Source: Osmia lignaria lignaria
Taxonomy: Eukaryota > Arthropoda > Insecta > Hymenoptera > Megachilidae
NCBI RefSeq assembly: GCF_051020975.1
Contig: NW_027478167.1
Span: 11,408,001 to 11,472,000, forward strand
DNA: 64,000 nucleotides
Direction of reading: 5' to 3'
Part shown: in pieces, positions 9,584 to 23,429 of the stretch
Numbering within the stretch: position 1 is the stretch's first letter
Layout of the letters: every line of letters starts with the position of its first letter
Notes under the pieces: generated by a model
Databases searched by the model: none
The model's input: the letters and a program-made list of their open reading frames with translations, nothing else
What the model was told of the DNA's origin: nothing
Translations under genes and position numbers: made by a program

Positions 9584-11837
9584 TTGCAGATTCAGCTCAA
9601 AGGAACTGGCCTGACGGACATATTTCGAGATATTTCTTCTTCTTGTTGTTCTTCCTCTGCACAGCTAAGCTGGAAGTGGCATTTGCGGCTCGCACTAGTG
9701 CAGAGTTATCTCAAAGAAAGGGGCCACGGTGTTTCTGTATCTCTATTATGTTGGTGCGGCTTCGGAACTTTTAAATATCTCGATATATCTCGAAAACTAC
9801 GCTTCTGATCAAAAAATATCAGAGAACATAAATTGTAGGAAATATAATTCTCTACAAAAAAGGTCTCTTAACATTTTGCCATAGCTCTCTTCGTTTCCGA
9901 GATATTTGCAGATTTATCTCAAGGGAAGGGGCCTGACGGACATATTTCGAGATATTTCTTCTTCTTGTTGTTCTTCTTCTGCACAGCTAAGCTGGAAGTG
10001 GCATTTGCAGCTCGCAATAGTGCAGAGTTATCTCAAAGAAAGGGGCCACGGTGTTTCTGTATCTCTATTATGTTGGTGCGGCTTCGGAACTTTTAAATAT
10101 CTTGATATATCTCGAGAACTACGCGTCTGATCAAAAAATATCATAGAACATAAAAAGTAGGAAACATAATTCTCTACCACAACGGTCTCTTAACATTTTG
10201 CCACAGCTCGCTTCGTTTCCGAGATATTTGCATATTTATCTCAAGGGAAGGGGCCTGACGGACATATTTCGAGATATTTCTTCTTCTTGTTGTTCTTCTT
10301 CCGCACAGCTAAGCTGGAAGTGGCATTTGCAGCTCGCAATAGTGCAGAGTTATCTCAAAGAAAGGGGCCACGGTGTTTCTGTATCTCTATTATGTTGGTG
10401 CGGCTTCGGAACTTTTAAATATCTTGATATATCTCGAGAACTACGCGTCTGATCAAAAAATATCATAGAACATAAAAAGTAGGAAACTTAATTCTCTACC
10501 ACAACGGTCTCTTAACATTTTGCCACAGCTCGCTTCGTTTCCGAGATATTTGCATATTTATCTCAAGGGAAGGGGCCTGACGGACATATTTCGAGATATT
10601 TCTTCTTCTTGTTGTTCTTCTTCTGCACAGCTAAGCTGGAAGTGGCATTTGCGGCTCGCACTAGTGCAGAGTTATCTCAAAGAAAGGGGCCACGGTGTTT
10701 CTGTATCTCTATTATGTTGGTGCGGCTTCGGAACTTTTAAATATCTCGATATATCTCGAAAACTACGCTTCTGATCAAAAAATATCATAGAACATAAATT
10801 GTAGGAAACATAATTCTCTACAAAAAAGGTCTCTTAACATTTTGCCATAGCTCGCTTCGTTTCCGAGATATTTGCAGATTCATCTCAAGGGAAGGGGTCT
10901 GACGGACATATTTCGAGATATTTCTTCTTCTTGTTGTTCTTCTTCTGCACAGCTAAGCTCGAAGTGGCATTTGCAGCTCGCAATAGTGCAGAGTTATCTC
11001 AAAGAAAGAGGCCACGGTGTTTCTGTACCTCTATTATGTTGGTGCAGCTTCGGAACTTTTAAATATCTTGATATATCTCGAGAACTACGCATCTGATCAA
11101 AAAATATCATCGAACATAAAAAGTAGGAAACTTAATTCTCTACAAAAAAGGTCTCTTAACATTTTGCCATAGCTCGCTTCGTTTCCGAGATATTTGCAGA
11201 TATATCTCAAGGGAAGGGGCCTGACGGACATATTTCGAGATATTTCTTCTTCTTGTTGTTCTTCCTCTGCACAGCTAAGCTGGAAGTGGCATTTGCAGCT
11301 CGCAATAGTGCAGAGTTATCTCAAAGAAAGGGGCCACGGTGTTTCTGTATCTCTATTATGTTGGTGCGGCTTCGGAACTTTTAAATATCTTGATATATCT
11401 CGAGAACTACGCATCTGATCAAAAAATATCATAGAACATAAAAAGTAGGAAACGTAATTCTCTACAAAAAAGGTCTCTTAATATTTTGCCACAGCTCGCT
11501 TCGTTTCCGAGATATTTGCATATATATCTCAAGGGAAGGGGCCTGACGGACATGTTTCGAGATATTTCTTCTTCTTGTTGTTCTTCTTCTGCACAGCTAA
11601 GCTGGAAGTGGCATTTGCGGCTCGCACTAGTGCAGAGTTATCTCAAAGAAAGGGGCCACGGTGTTTCTGTATCTCTATTATGTTGGTGCGGCTTCGGAAC
11701 TTTTAAATATCTTGATATATCTCGAGAACTACGCATCTGATCAATAAATATCATAGAACATAAAAAGTAGGAAACATAATTCTCTACAAAAAAGGTCTCT
11801 TAACATTTTGCCATAGCTCGCTTCGTTTCCGAGATAT

Positions 11838-14800
11838 TTGCAGATTTATCTCAAGGGAAGGGGCCTGACGGACATATTTCGAGATATTTCTTCTTCTTGT
11901 TGTTCTTCTTCTGCACAGCTAAGCTGGAAGTGGCATTTGCGGCTCGCACTAGTGCAGAGTTATCTCAAAGAAAGGGGCCACGGTGTTTCTGTATCTCTAT
12001 TATGTTGGTGCGGCTTCGGAACTTTTAAATATCTTGATATATCTCGAGAACTACGCATCTGATCAAAAAATATCATAGAACATAAAAAGTAGGAAACTTA
12101 ATTCTCTACAAAAAAGGTCTCTCAACATTTTGCCATAGCTCGCTTCGTTTCCGAGATATTTGCAGATTTATCTCAAGGGAAGGGGCCTAACGGACATATT
12201 TCGAGATATTTCTTCTTCTTGTTGTTCTTCTTCTGCACAGCTAAACTGGAAGTGGCATTTCCAGCTCGCAATAGTGCAGAGTTATCTCAAAGAAAGGGGC
12301 CACGGTGTTTCTGTATCTCTATTATGTTGGTGCGGCTTCGGAACTTTTAAATATCTTGATATATCTCGAGAACTACGCATCTGATCAAAAAATATCATAG
12401 AACATAAAAAGTAGGAAACTTAATTCCCTACAAAAAAGGTCTCTTAACATTTTGTCATAGCTCGCTTCGTTTCCGAGATATTTGCAGATTTAACTCAAGG
12501 GAAGGGGCCTGACGGACATATTTCGAGATATTTCTTCTTCTTGTTGTTCTTCTTCTGCACAGCTAAGCTGGAAGTGGCATTTGCGGCTCGCACTAGTGCA
12601 GAGTTATCTCAAAGAAAGGGGCCACGGTGTTTCTGTATCTCTATTATGTTGGTGCGGCTTCGGAACTTTTAAATATCTTGATATATCTCGAGAACTACGC
12701 ATCTGATCAAAAAATATCATAGAACATAAAAAGTAGGAAACTTAATTCTCTACAAAAAAGGTCTCTTAACATTTTGCCATAGCTCGCTTCGTTTCCGAGA
12801 TATTTGCAGACATATCTCAAGGGAAGGGGCCTGACGGACATGTTTCGAGATATTTCTTCTTCTTGTTGTTCTTCTTCTGCACAGCTAAGCTGGAAGTGGC
12901 ATTTGCGGCTCGCACTAGTGCAGAGTTATCTCAAAGAAAGGGGCCACGGTGTTTCTGTATCTCTATTATGTTGGTGCGGCTTCGGAACTTTTAAATATCT
13001 TGATATATCTCGAGAACTACGCATCTGATCAAAAAATATCATAGAACATAAAAAGTAGGAAACTTAATTCTCTACAAAAAAGGTCTCTTAACATTTTGCC
13101 ATAGCTCGCTTCGTTTCCGAGATATTTGCAGATTTATCTCAAGGGAAGGGGCCTGACGGACATATTTCGAGATATTTCTTCTTCTTGTTGTTCGTCCTCT
13201 GCACAGCTAAGCTGGAAGTGGCATTTGCAGCTCGCAATAGTGCAGAGTTATCTCAAAGAAAGGGGCCACGGTGTTTCTGTATCTCTATTATGTTGGTGCG
13301 GCTTCGGAACTTTTAAATATCTTGATATATCTCGAGAACTACGCATCTGATCAAAAAATATCATAGAACATAAAAAGTAGGAAACTTAATTCTCTACAAA
13401 AAAGGTCTCTTAACATTTTGCCATAGCTCGCTTCGTTTCTGAGATATTTGCAGATTTATCTCAAGGGAAGGGGCCTGACGGACATATTTCGAGATATTTC
13501 TTCTTCTTGTTGTTCTTCTTCTGCACAGCTAAGCTGGAAGTGGCATTTGCGGCTCGCACTAGTGCAGAGTTATCTCAAAGAAAGGGGCCACGGTGTTTCT
13601 GTATCTCTATTATGTTGGTGCGGCTTCGGAACTTTTAAATATCTTGATATATCTCGAGAACTACGCATCTGATCAAAAAATATCATAGAACATAAAAAGT
13701 AGGAAACTTAATTCTCTACAAAAAAGGTCTCTTAACATTTTGCCATAGCTCGCTTCGTTTCCGAGATATTTGCATATTTATCTCAAGGGAAGGGGCCTGA
13801 CGGACATATTTCGAGATATTTCTTCTTCTTGTTGTTCTTGTTCTGCACAGCTAAGCTGGAAGTGGCATTTGCGGCACGCACTAGTGCAGAGTTATCTCAA
13901 AGAAAGGGGCCACGGTGTTTCTGTATCTCTATTATGTTGGTGCGGCTTCGGAACTTTTAAATATCTCGATATATCTCGAAAACTACGCTTCTGATCAAAA
14001 AATATCATAGAACATAAAAAGTAGGAAACTTAATTCTCTACAAAAAAGGTCTCTCAACATTTTGCCATAGCTCGCTTCGTTTCCGAGATATTTGCAGATT
14101 TATCTCAAGGGAAGGGGCCTAACGGACATATTTCGAGATATTTCTTCTTCTTGTTGTTCTTCTTCTGCACAGCTAAACTGGAAGTGGCATTTCCAGCTCG
14201 CAATAGTGCAGAGTTATCTCAAAGAAAGGGGCCACGGTGTTTCTGTATCTCTATTATGTTGGTGCGGCTTCGGAACTTTTAAATATCTTGATATATCTCG
14301 AGAACTACGCATCTGATCAAAAAATATCATAGAACATAAAAAGTAGGAAACTTAATTCTCTACAAAAAAGGTCTCTTAACATTTTGCCATAGCTCGCTTC
14401 GTTTCCGAGATATTTGCAGATTTATCTCAAGGGAAGGGGCCTGACGGACATATTTCGAGATATTTCTTCTTCTTGTTGTTCTTCTTCTGCACAGCTAAGC
14501 TGGAAGTGGCATTTGCGGCTCGCACTAGTGCAGAGTTATCTCAAAGAAAGGGGCCACGGTGTTTCTGTATCTCTATTATGTTGGTGCGGCTTCGGAACTT
14601 TTAAATATCTTGATATATCTCGAGAACTACGCATCTGATCAAAAAATATCATAGAACATAAAAAGTAGGAAACTTAATTCTCTACAAAAAAGATCTCTTA
14701 ACATTTTGCCATAGCTCGCTTCGTTTCCGAGATATTTGCAGATATATCTCAAGGGAAGGGGCCTGACGGACATGTTTCGAGATATTTCTTCTTCTTGTTG

Positions 14801-16023
14801 TTCTTCTTCTGCACAGCTAAGCTGGAAGTGGCATTTGCGGCTCGCACTAGTGCAGAGTTATCTCAAAGAAAGGGGCCACGGTGTTTCTGTATCTCTATTA
14901 TGTTGGTGCGGCTTCGGAACTTTTAAATATCTCGATATATCTCGAAAACTACGCTTCTGATCAAAAAATATCATAGAACATAAAAAGTAGGAAACTTAAT
15001 TCTCTACAAAAAAGGTCTCTTAACATTTTGCCATAGCTCGCTTCGTTTCCGAGATATTTGCAGATTCATCTCAAGGGAAGGGGTCTGACGGACATATTTC
15101 GAGATATTTCTTCTTCTTGTTGTTCTTCTTCTGCACAGCTAAGCTCGAAGTGGCATTTGCAGCTCGCAATAGTGCAGTGTTATCTCAAAGAAAGAGGCCA
15201 CGGTGTTTCTGTACCTCTATTATGTTGGTGCAGCTTCGGAACTTTTAAATATCTTGATATATCTCGAGAACTACGCATCTGATCAAAAAATATCATCGAA
15301 CATAAAAAGTAGGAAACTTAATTCTCTACAAAAAAGGTCTCTTAACATTTTGCCATAGCTCGCTTCGTTTCCGAGATATTTGCAGATTCAGCTCAAAGGA
15401 ACTGGCCTGACGGACATATTTCGAGATATTTCTTCTTCTTGTTGTTCTTCCTCTGCACAGCTAAGCTGGAAGTGGCATTTGCAGCTCGCAATATTGCAGA
15501 GTTATCTCACAGAAAGGGGCCACGGTGTTTCTGTATCTCTATTATGTTGGTGCGGCTTCGGAACTTTTAAATATCTTGATATATCTCGAGAACTAAGCAT
15601 CTGATCAAAAAATATCATAGAACATAAAAAGTAGGAAACTTATTTCTCTACAAAAAAGGTCTCTTAACATTTTGCCATAGCTCGCTTCGTTTCCGAGATA
15701 TTTGCATATTTATCTCAAGGGAAGGGGCCTGACGGACATATTTCGAGATATTTCTTCTTCTTGTTGTTCTTCTTCTGCACAGCTAAGCTGGAAGTGGCAT
15801 TTGCGGCTCGCACTAGTGCAGAGTTATCTCAAAGAAAGGGGCCACGGTGTTTCTGTATCTCTATTATGTTGGTGCGGCTTCGGAACTTTTAAATATCTCG
15901 ATATATCTCGAAAACTACGCTTCTGATCAAAAAATATCATAGAACATAAATTGTAGAAAACATAATTCTCTACAAAAAAGGTCTCTTAACATTTTGCCAT
16001 AGCTCGCTTCGTTTCCGAGATAT
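11838..16023 (+). repeat. Mosaic segment of satellite monomers
   Basis: Thirteen 322-bp monomers without a clear local period. The run at 12160-14091 (including the TTTAACTC monomer at 12482, the GACATGTTT monomer at 12804 and the GCGGCACGCAC monomer at 13770) corresponds in order to monomers at 26972-31801. The copy at 15058 is of the SSKWHL class, with CTAAGCTCGAAG. The copy at 15380 has CTCACAGAAAG and ATATTGCAG, shared with 23430. Confidence 0.7.
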
Positions 16024-19000
16024 TTGCAGATTTATCTCAAGGGAAGGGGCCTGACGGACATATTTCGAGATATTTCTTCTTCTTGTTGTTCTTCTTCTGC
16101 ACAGCTAAGCTGGAAGTGGCATTTGCGGCTCGCACTAGTGCAGAGTTATCTCAAAGAAAGGGGCCACGGTGTTTCTGTATCCCTATTATGTTGGTGCGGC
16201 TTCGGAACTTTTAAATATCTCGATATATCTCGAAAACTACGCTTCTGATCAAAAAATATTATAGAACATAAATTGTAGGAAACATAATTCTCTACAAAAA
16301 ACGTCTCTTAACATTTTGCCATAGCTCGCTTCGTTTCCGAGATATTTGCAGATTCAGCTCAAAGGAACTGGCCTGACGGACATATTTCGCGATATTTCTT
16401 CTTCTTGTTGTTCTTCCTCTGCACAGCTAAGCTGGAAGTGGCATTTGCAGCTCGCAATAGTGCAGAGTTATCTCAAAGAGAGGGGCCACGGTGTTTCTGT
16501 ATCTCTATTATGTTGGTGCGGCTTCAGAACTTTTAAATATCTTGATATATTTCGAGAACTACGCATCTGATCAAAAAATATCATAGAAGATAAAAAGTAG
16601 GAAACTTAATTCTCTACAAAAAAGGTCTCTTAACATTTCGCCATAGCTCGCTTCGTTTCCGAGATATTTGCAGATTTATCTCAAGGGAAGGGGCCTGTCG
16701 GACATATTTCGAGATATTTCTTCTTCTTGTTGTTCTTCTTCTGCACAGCTAAGCTGGAAGTGGCATTTGCGGCTCGCACTAGTGCAGAGTTATCTCAAAG
16801 AAAGGGGCCACGGTGTTTCTGTATCTCTATTATGTTGGTGCGGCTTCGGAACTTTTAAATATCTCGATATATCTCGAAAACTACGCTTCTGATCAAAAAA
16901 TATCATAGAACATAAATTGTAGGAAACATAATTCTCTACAAAAAACGTCTCTTAACATTTTGCCATAGCTCGCTTCGATTCCGAGATATTTGCAGATTCA
17001 GCTCAAAGGAACGGGCCTGACGGACATATTTCGAGATACTTCTTCTTCTTGTTGTTCTTCCTCTGCACAGCTAAGCTGGAAGTGGCATTTGCAGCTCGCA
17101 ATAGTGCAGAGTTATCTCAAAGAAAGGGGCCACGGTGTTTCTGTATCTCTATTATGTTGGTGCGGCTTCGGAACTTTTAAATATCTTTATATATCTCGAG
17201 AACTACGCATCTGATCAAAAAATATCATAGAACATAAAAAGTAGGAAACTTAATTCTCTACAAAAAAGGTCTCTTAACATTTTGCCATAGCTCGCTTCGT
17301 TTCCGAGATATTTGCATATTTATCTCAAGGGAAGGGGCCTGACGGACATATTTCGAGATATTTCTTCTTCTTGTTGTTCTTCTTCTGCACAGCTAAGCTG
17401 GAAGTGGCATTTGCGGCTCGCACTAGTGCAGAGTTATCTCAAAGAAAGGGGCCACGGTGTTTCTGTATCTCTATTATGTTGGTGCGGCTTCGGAACTTTT
17501 AAATATCTCGATATATCTCGAAAACTACGCTTCTGATCAAAAAATATCATAGAACATAAATTGTAGGAAACATAATTCTCTACAAAAAAGGTCTCTTAAC
17601 ATTTTGCCATAGCTCGCTTCGTTTCCGAGATATTTGCAGATTCAGCTCAAAGGAACTGGCCTGACGGACATATTTCGAGATATTTCTTCTTCTTGTTGTT
17701 CTTCCTCTGCACAGCTAAGCTGGAAGTGGCATTTGCGGCTCGCACTAGTGCAGAGTTATCTCAAAGAAAGGGGCCACGGTGTTTCTGTATCTCTATTATG
17801 TTGGTGCGGCTTCGGAACTTTTAAATATCTCGATATATCTCGAAAACTACGCTTCTGATCAAAAAATATCAGAGAACATAAATTGTAGGAAATATAATTC
17901 TCTACAAAAAAGGTCTCTTAACATTTTGCCATAGCTCTCTTCGTTTCCGAGATATTTGCAGATTTATCTCAAGGGAAGGGGCCTGACGGACATATTTCGA
18001 GATATTTCTTCTTCTTGTTGTTCTTCTTCTGCACAGCTAAGCTGGAAGTGGCATTTGCAGCTCGCAATAGTGCAGAGTTATCTCAAAGAAAGGGGCCACG
18101 GTGTTTCTGTATCTCTATTATGTTGGTGCGGCTTCGGAACTTTTAAATATCTTGATATATCTCGAGAACTACGCGTCTGATCAAAAAATATCATAGAACA
18201 TAAAAAGTAGGAAACATAATTCTCTACCACAACGGTCTCTGAACATTTTGCCACAGCTCGCTTCGTTTCCGAGATATTTGCATATTTATCTCAAGGGAAG
18301 GGGCCTGACGGACATATTTCGAGATATTTCTTCTTCTTGTTGTTCTTCTTCCGCACAGCTAAGCTGGAAGTGGCATTTGCAGCTCGCAATAGTGCAGAGT
18401 TATCTCAAAGAAAGGGGCCACGGTGTTTCTGTATCTCTATTATGTTGGTGCGGCTTCGGAACTTTTAAATATCTTGATATATCTCGAGAACTACGCGTCT
18501 GATCAAAAAATATCATAGAACATAAAAAGTAGGAAACTTAATTCTCTACCACAACGGTCTCTTAACATTTTGCCACAGCTCGCTTCGTTTCCGAGATATT
18601 TGCATATTTATCTCAAGGGAAGGGGCCTGACGGACATATTTCGAGATATTTCTTCTTCTTGTTGTTCTTCTTCTGCACAGCTAAGCTGGAAGTGGCATTT
18701 GCGGCTCGCACTAGTGCAGAGTTATCTCAAAGAAAGGGGCCACGGTGTTTCTGTATCTCTATTATGTTGGTGCGGCTTCGGAACTTTTAAATATCTCGAT
18801 ATATCTCGAAAACTACGCTTCTGATCAAAAAATATCATAGAACATAAATTGTAGGAAACATAATTCTCTACAAAAAAGGTCTCTTAACATTTTGCCATAG
18901 CTCGCTTCGGTTCCGAGATATTTGCAGATTCATCTCAAGGGAAGGGGTCTGACGGACATATTTCGAGATATTTCTTCTTCTTGTTGTTCTTCTTCTGCAC

Positions 19001-19243
19001 AGCTAAGCTCGAAGTGGCATTTGCAGCTCGCAATAGTGCAGAGTTATCTCAAAGAAAGAGGCCACGGTGTTTCTGTACCTCTATTATGTTGGTGCAGCTT
19101 CGGAACTTTTAAATATCTTGATATATCTCGAGAACTACGCATCTGATCAAAAAATATCATCGAACATGAAAAGTAGGAAACTTAATTCTCTACAAAAAAG
19201 GTCTCTTAACATTTTGCCATAGCTCGCTTCGTTTCCGAGATAT
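16024..19243 (+). repeat. Ten-monomer block, copy 1 (13-monomer offset HOR)
   Basis: Repeated at 20210-23429, an offset of 4186 bp (13 monomers). Shared rare variants include GTATCCCTATT (16179), TTCGCGATATT (16386), AAGAGAGGGG (16486), GAAGATAAAAAG (16587), ACATTTCGCC (16634), GCCTGTCGG (16693), TTCGATTCCG (16975) and GATACTTCTT (17035). The intervening three monomers, 19244-20209, differ from the three following the second copy. Confidence 0.85.
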
Positions 19244-20209
19244 TTGCATATTTATCTCAAAGGAACTGGCCTGACGGACATATTTCGAGATATTTCTTCT
19301 TCTTGTTGTTCTTCCTCTGCACAGCTAAGCTGGAAGTGGCATTTGCAGCTCGCACTAGTGCAGAGTTATCTCACAGAAAGGGGCCACGGTGTTTCTGTAT
19401 CTCTATTATGTTGGTGCGGCTTCGGAACTTTTAAATATCTTGATATATCTCGAGAACTAAGCATCTGATCAAAAAATATCATAGAACATAAAAAGTAGGA
19501 AACTTATTTCTCTACAAAAAAGGTCTCTTAACATTTTGCCATAGCTCGCTTCGTTTCCGAGATATTTGCATATTTATCTCAAGGGAAGGGGCCTGACGGA
19601 CATATTTCGAGATATTTCTTCTTCTTGTTGTTCTTCTTCTGCACAGCTAAGCTGGAAGTGGCATTTGCGGCTCGCACTAGTGCAGAGTTATCTCAAAGAA
19701 AGGGGCCACGGTGTTTCTGTATCTCTATTATGTTGGTGCGGCTTCGGAACTTTTAAATATCTTGATATATCTCGAGAACTACGCGTCTGATCCAAAAATA
19801 TCATAGAACATAAAAAGTAGGAAACTTAATTCTCTACAACAACGGTCTCTTAACATTTTGCCATAGCTCGCTTCGTTTCCGAGATATTTGCATATTTATC
19901 TCAAGGGAAGGGGCCTGACGGACATATTTCGAGATATTTCTTCTTCTTGTTGTTCTTCTTCTGCACAGCTAAGCTGCAAGTGGCATTTGCAGCTCGCACT
20001 AGTGCAGAGTTATCTCAAAGAAAGGGGCCACGGTGTTTCTGTATCTCTATTATGTTGGTGCGGCTTCGGAACTTTTAAATATCTCGATATATCTCGAAAA
20101 CTACGCTTCTGATCAAAAAATATCATAGAACATAAATTGTAGAAAACATAATTCTCTACAAAAAAGGTCTCTTAACATTTTGCCATAGCTCGCTTCGTTT
20201 CCGAGATAT
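19244..20209 (+). repeat. Three monomers separating the two ten-monomer blocks
   Basis: These complete the 13-monomer spacing. The first (19244) has the CTCACAGAAAG variant with GCACTAGTGC. The second (19566) carries GATCCAAAAA in place of GATCAAAAAA. The third (19888) has CTAAGCTGCAAG. The equivalents after the second block (23430, 23752) resemble 15380 and 15702 instead, so this part has been exchanged independently. Confidence 0.7.
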
Positions 20210-23200
20210 TTGCAGATTTATCTCAAGGGAAGGGGCCTGACGGACATATTTCGAGATATTTCTTCTTCTTGTTGTTCTTCTTCTGCACAGCTAAGCTGGA
20301 AGTGGCATTTGCGGCTCGCACTAGTGCAGAGTTATCTCAAAGAAAGGGGCCACGGTGTTTCTGTATCCCTATTATGTTGGTGCGGCTTCGGAACTTTTAA
20401 ATATCTCGATATATCTCGAAAACTACGCTTCTGATCAAAAAATATCATAGAACATAAATTGTAGGAAACATAATTCTCTACAAAAAACGTCTCTTAACAT
20501 TTTGCCATAGCTCGCTTCGTTTCCGAGATATTTGCAGATTCAGCTCAAAGGAACTGGCCTGACGGACATATTTCGCGATATTTCTTCTTCTTGTTGTTCT
20601 TCCTCTGCACAGCTAAGCTGGAAGTGGCATTTGCAGCTCGCAATAGTGCAGAGTTATCTCAAAGAGAGGGGCCACGGTGTTTCTGTATCTCTATTATGTT
20701 GGTGCGGCTTCGGAACTTTTAAATATCTTGATATATTTCGAGAACTACGCATCTGATCAAAAAATATCATAGAAGATAAAAAGTAGGAAACTTAATTCTC
20801 TACAAAAAAGGTCTCTTAACATTTCGCCATAGCTCGCTTCGTTTCCGAGATATTTGCAGATTTATCTCAAGGGAAGGGGCCTGTCGGACATATTTCGAGA
20901 TATTTCTTCTTCTTGTTGTTCTTCTTCTGCACAGCTAAGCTGGAAGTGGCATTTGCGGCTCGCACTAGTGCAGAGTTATCTCAAAGAAAGGGGCCACGGT
21001 GTTTCTGTATCTCTATTATGTTGGTGCGGCTTCGGAACTTTTAAATATCTCGATATATCTCGAAAACTACGCTTCTGATCAAAAAATATCATAGAACATA
21101 AATTGTAGGAAACATAATTCTCTACAAAAAACGTCTCTTAACATTTTGCCATAGCTCGCTTCGATTCCGAGATATTTGCAGATTCAGCTCAAAGGAACGG
21201 GCCTGACGGACATATTTCGAGATACTTCTTCTTCTTGTTGTTCTTCCTCTGCACAGCTAAGCTGGAAGTGGCATTTGCAGCTCGCAATAGTGCAGAGTTA
21301 TCTCAAAGAAAGGGGCCACGGTGTTTCTGTATCTCTATTATGTTGGTGCGGCTTCGGAACTTTTAAATATCTTGATATATCTCGAGAACTACGCATCTGA
21401 TCAAAAAATATCATAGAACATAAAAAGTAGGAAACTTAATTCTCTACAAAAAAGGTCTCTTAACATTTTGCCATAGCTCGCTTCGTTTCCGAGATATTTG
21501 CATATTTATCTCAAGGGAAGGGGCCTGACGGACATATTTCGAGATATTTCTTCTTCTTGTTGTTCTTCTTCTGCACAGCTAAGCTGGAAGTGGCATTTGC
21601 GGCTCGCACTAGTGCAGAGTTATCTCAAAGAAAGGGGCCACGGTGTTTCTGTATCTCTATTATGTTGGTGCGGCTTCGGAACTTTTAAATATCTCGATAT
21701 ATCTCGAAAACTACGCTTCTGATCAAAAAATATCATAGAACATAAATTGTAGGAAACATAATTCTCTACAAAAAAGGTGTCTTAACATTTTGCCATAGCT
21801 CGCTTCGTTTCCGAGATATTTGCAGATTCAGCTCAAAGGAACTGGCCTGACGGACATATTTCGAGATATTTCTTCTTCTTGTTGTTCTTCCTCTGCACAG
21901 CTAAGCTGGAAGTGGCATTTGCGGCTCGCACTAGTGCAGAGTTATCTCAAAGAAAGGGGCCACGGTGTTTCTGTATCTCTATTATGTTGGTGCGGCTTCG
22001 GAACTTTTAAATATCTCGATATATCTCGAAAACTACGCTTCTGATCAAAAAATATCAGAGAACATAAATTGTAGGAAATATAATTCTCTACAAAAAAGGT
22101 CTCTTAACATTTTGCCATAGCTCTCTTCGTTTCCGAGATATTTGCAGATTTATCTCAAGGGAAGGGGCCTGACGGACATATTTCGAGATATTTCTTCTTC
22201 TTGTTGTTCTTCTTCTGCACAGCTAAGCTGGAAGTGGCATTTGCAGCTCGCAATAGTGCAGAGTTATCTCAAAGAAAGGGGCCACGGTGTTTCTGTATCT
22301 CTATTATGTTGGTGCGGCTTCGGAACTTTTAAATATCTTGATATATCTCGAGAACTACGCGTCTGATCAAAAAATATCATAGAACATAAAAAGTAGGAAA
22401 CATAATTCTCTACCACAACGGTCTCTTAACATTTTGCCACAGCTCGCTTCGTTTCCGAGATATTTGCATATTTATCTCAAGGGAAGGGGCCTGACGGACA
22501 TATTTCGAGATATTTCTTCTTCTTGTTGTTCTTCTTCCGCACAGCTAAGCGGGAAGTGGCATTTGCAGCTCGCAATAGTGCAGAGTTATCTCAAAGAAAG
22601 GGGCCACGGTGTTTCTGTATCTCTATTATGTTGGTGCGGCTTCGGAACTTTTAAATATCTTGATATATCTCGAGAACTACGCGTCTGATCAAAAAATATC
22701 ATAGAACATAAAAAGTAGGAAACTTAATTCTCTACCACAACGGTCTCTTAACATTTTGCCACAGCTCGCTTCGTTTCCGAGATATTTGCATATTTATCTC
22801 AAGGGAAGGGGCCTGACGGACATATTTCGAGATATTTCTTCTTCTTGTTGTTCTTCTTCTGCACAGCTAAGCTGGAAGTGGCATTTGCGGCTCGCACTAG
22901 TGCAGAGTTATCTCAAAGAAAGGGGCCACGGTGTTTCTGTATCTCTATTATGTTGGTGCGGCTTCGGAACTTTTAAATATCTCGATATATCTCGAAAACT
23001 ACGCTTCTGATCAAAAAATATCATAGAACATAAATTGTAGGAAACATAATTCTCTACAAAAAAGGTCTCTTAACATTTTGCCATAGCTCGCTTCGTTTCC
23101 GAGATATTTGCAGATTCATCTCAAGGGAAGGGGTCTGACGGACATATTTCGAGATATTTCTTCTTCTTGTTGTTCTTCTTCTGCACAGCTAAGCTCGAAG

Positions 23201-23429
23201 TGGCATTTGCAGCTCGCAATAGTGCAGAGTTATCTCAAAGAAAGAGGCCACGGTGTTTCTGTACCTCTATTATGTTGGTGCAGCTTCGGAACTTTTAAAT
23301 ATCTTGATATATCTCGAGAACTACGCATCTGATCAAAAAATATCATCGAACATAAAAAGTAGGAAACTTAATTCTCTACAAAAAAGGTCTCTTAACATTT
23401 TGCCATAGCTCGCTTCGTTTCCGAGATAT
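20210..23429 (+). repeat. Ten-monomer block, copy 2 (13-monomer offset HOR)
   Basis: Near-identical to 16024-19243, with the same private variants at +4186 bp, for example TTCGATTCCG at 21161 and GATACTTCTT at 21221. A few new differences are visible, such as GGTGTCTTAAC at 21777 and CTAAGCGGGAAG at 22545, while CTTCAGAAC (16522) and CTTTATATA (17186) are private to copy 1. Confidence 0.85.

Larger units (their letters stand above)
6364..11837 (+). repeat. HOR unit 2, 17 monomers (5474 bp), one monomer shorter than unit 1
   Basis: The order is the same as in the unit starting at 568, but two neighbouring monomers of unit 1 (3466 and 3788) are represented by a single chimeric monomer at 9262. 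The second part of the unit shares the private variant GATCAATAAATATC with unit 1 (6267 and 11741), now at an offset of 5474 bp (17 monomers), consistent with loss of one monomer by unequal crossing-over. Confidence 0.85.

Noticed and set aside
16972..16982. RNA polymerase III B-box-like GCTTCGATTCC (also 21158, 33394, 58829)
   Set aside because: It is 10 of 11 to the GGTTCGANTCC consensus, but no A box is visible at the proper upstream distance and most monomers have GCTTCGTTTCC. No tRNA fold was found, so a SINE-like or tRNA origin is unsupported.
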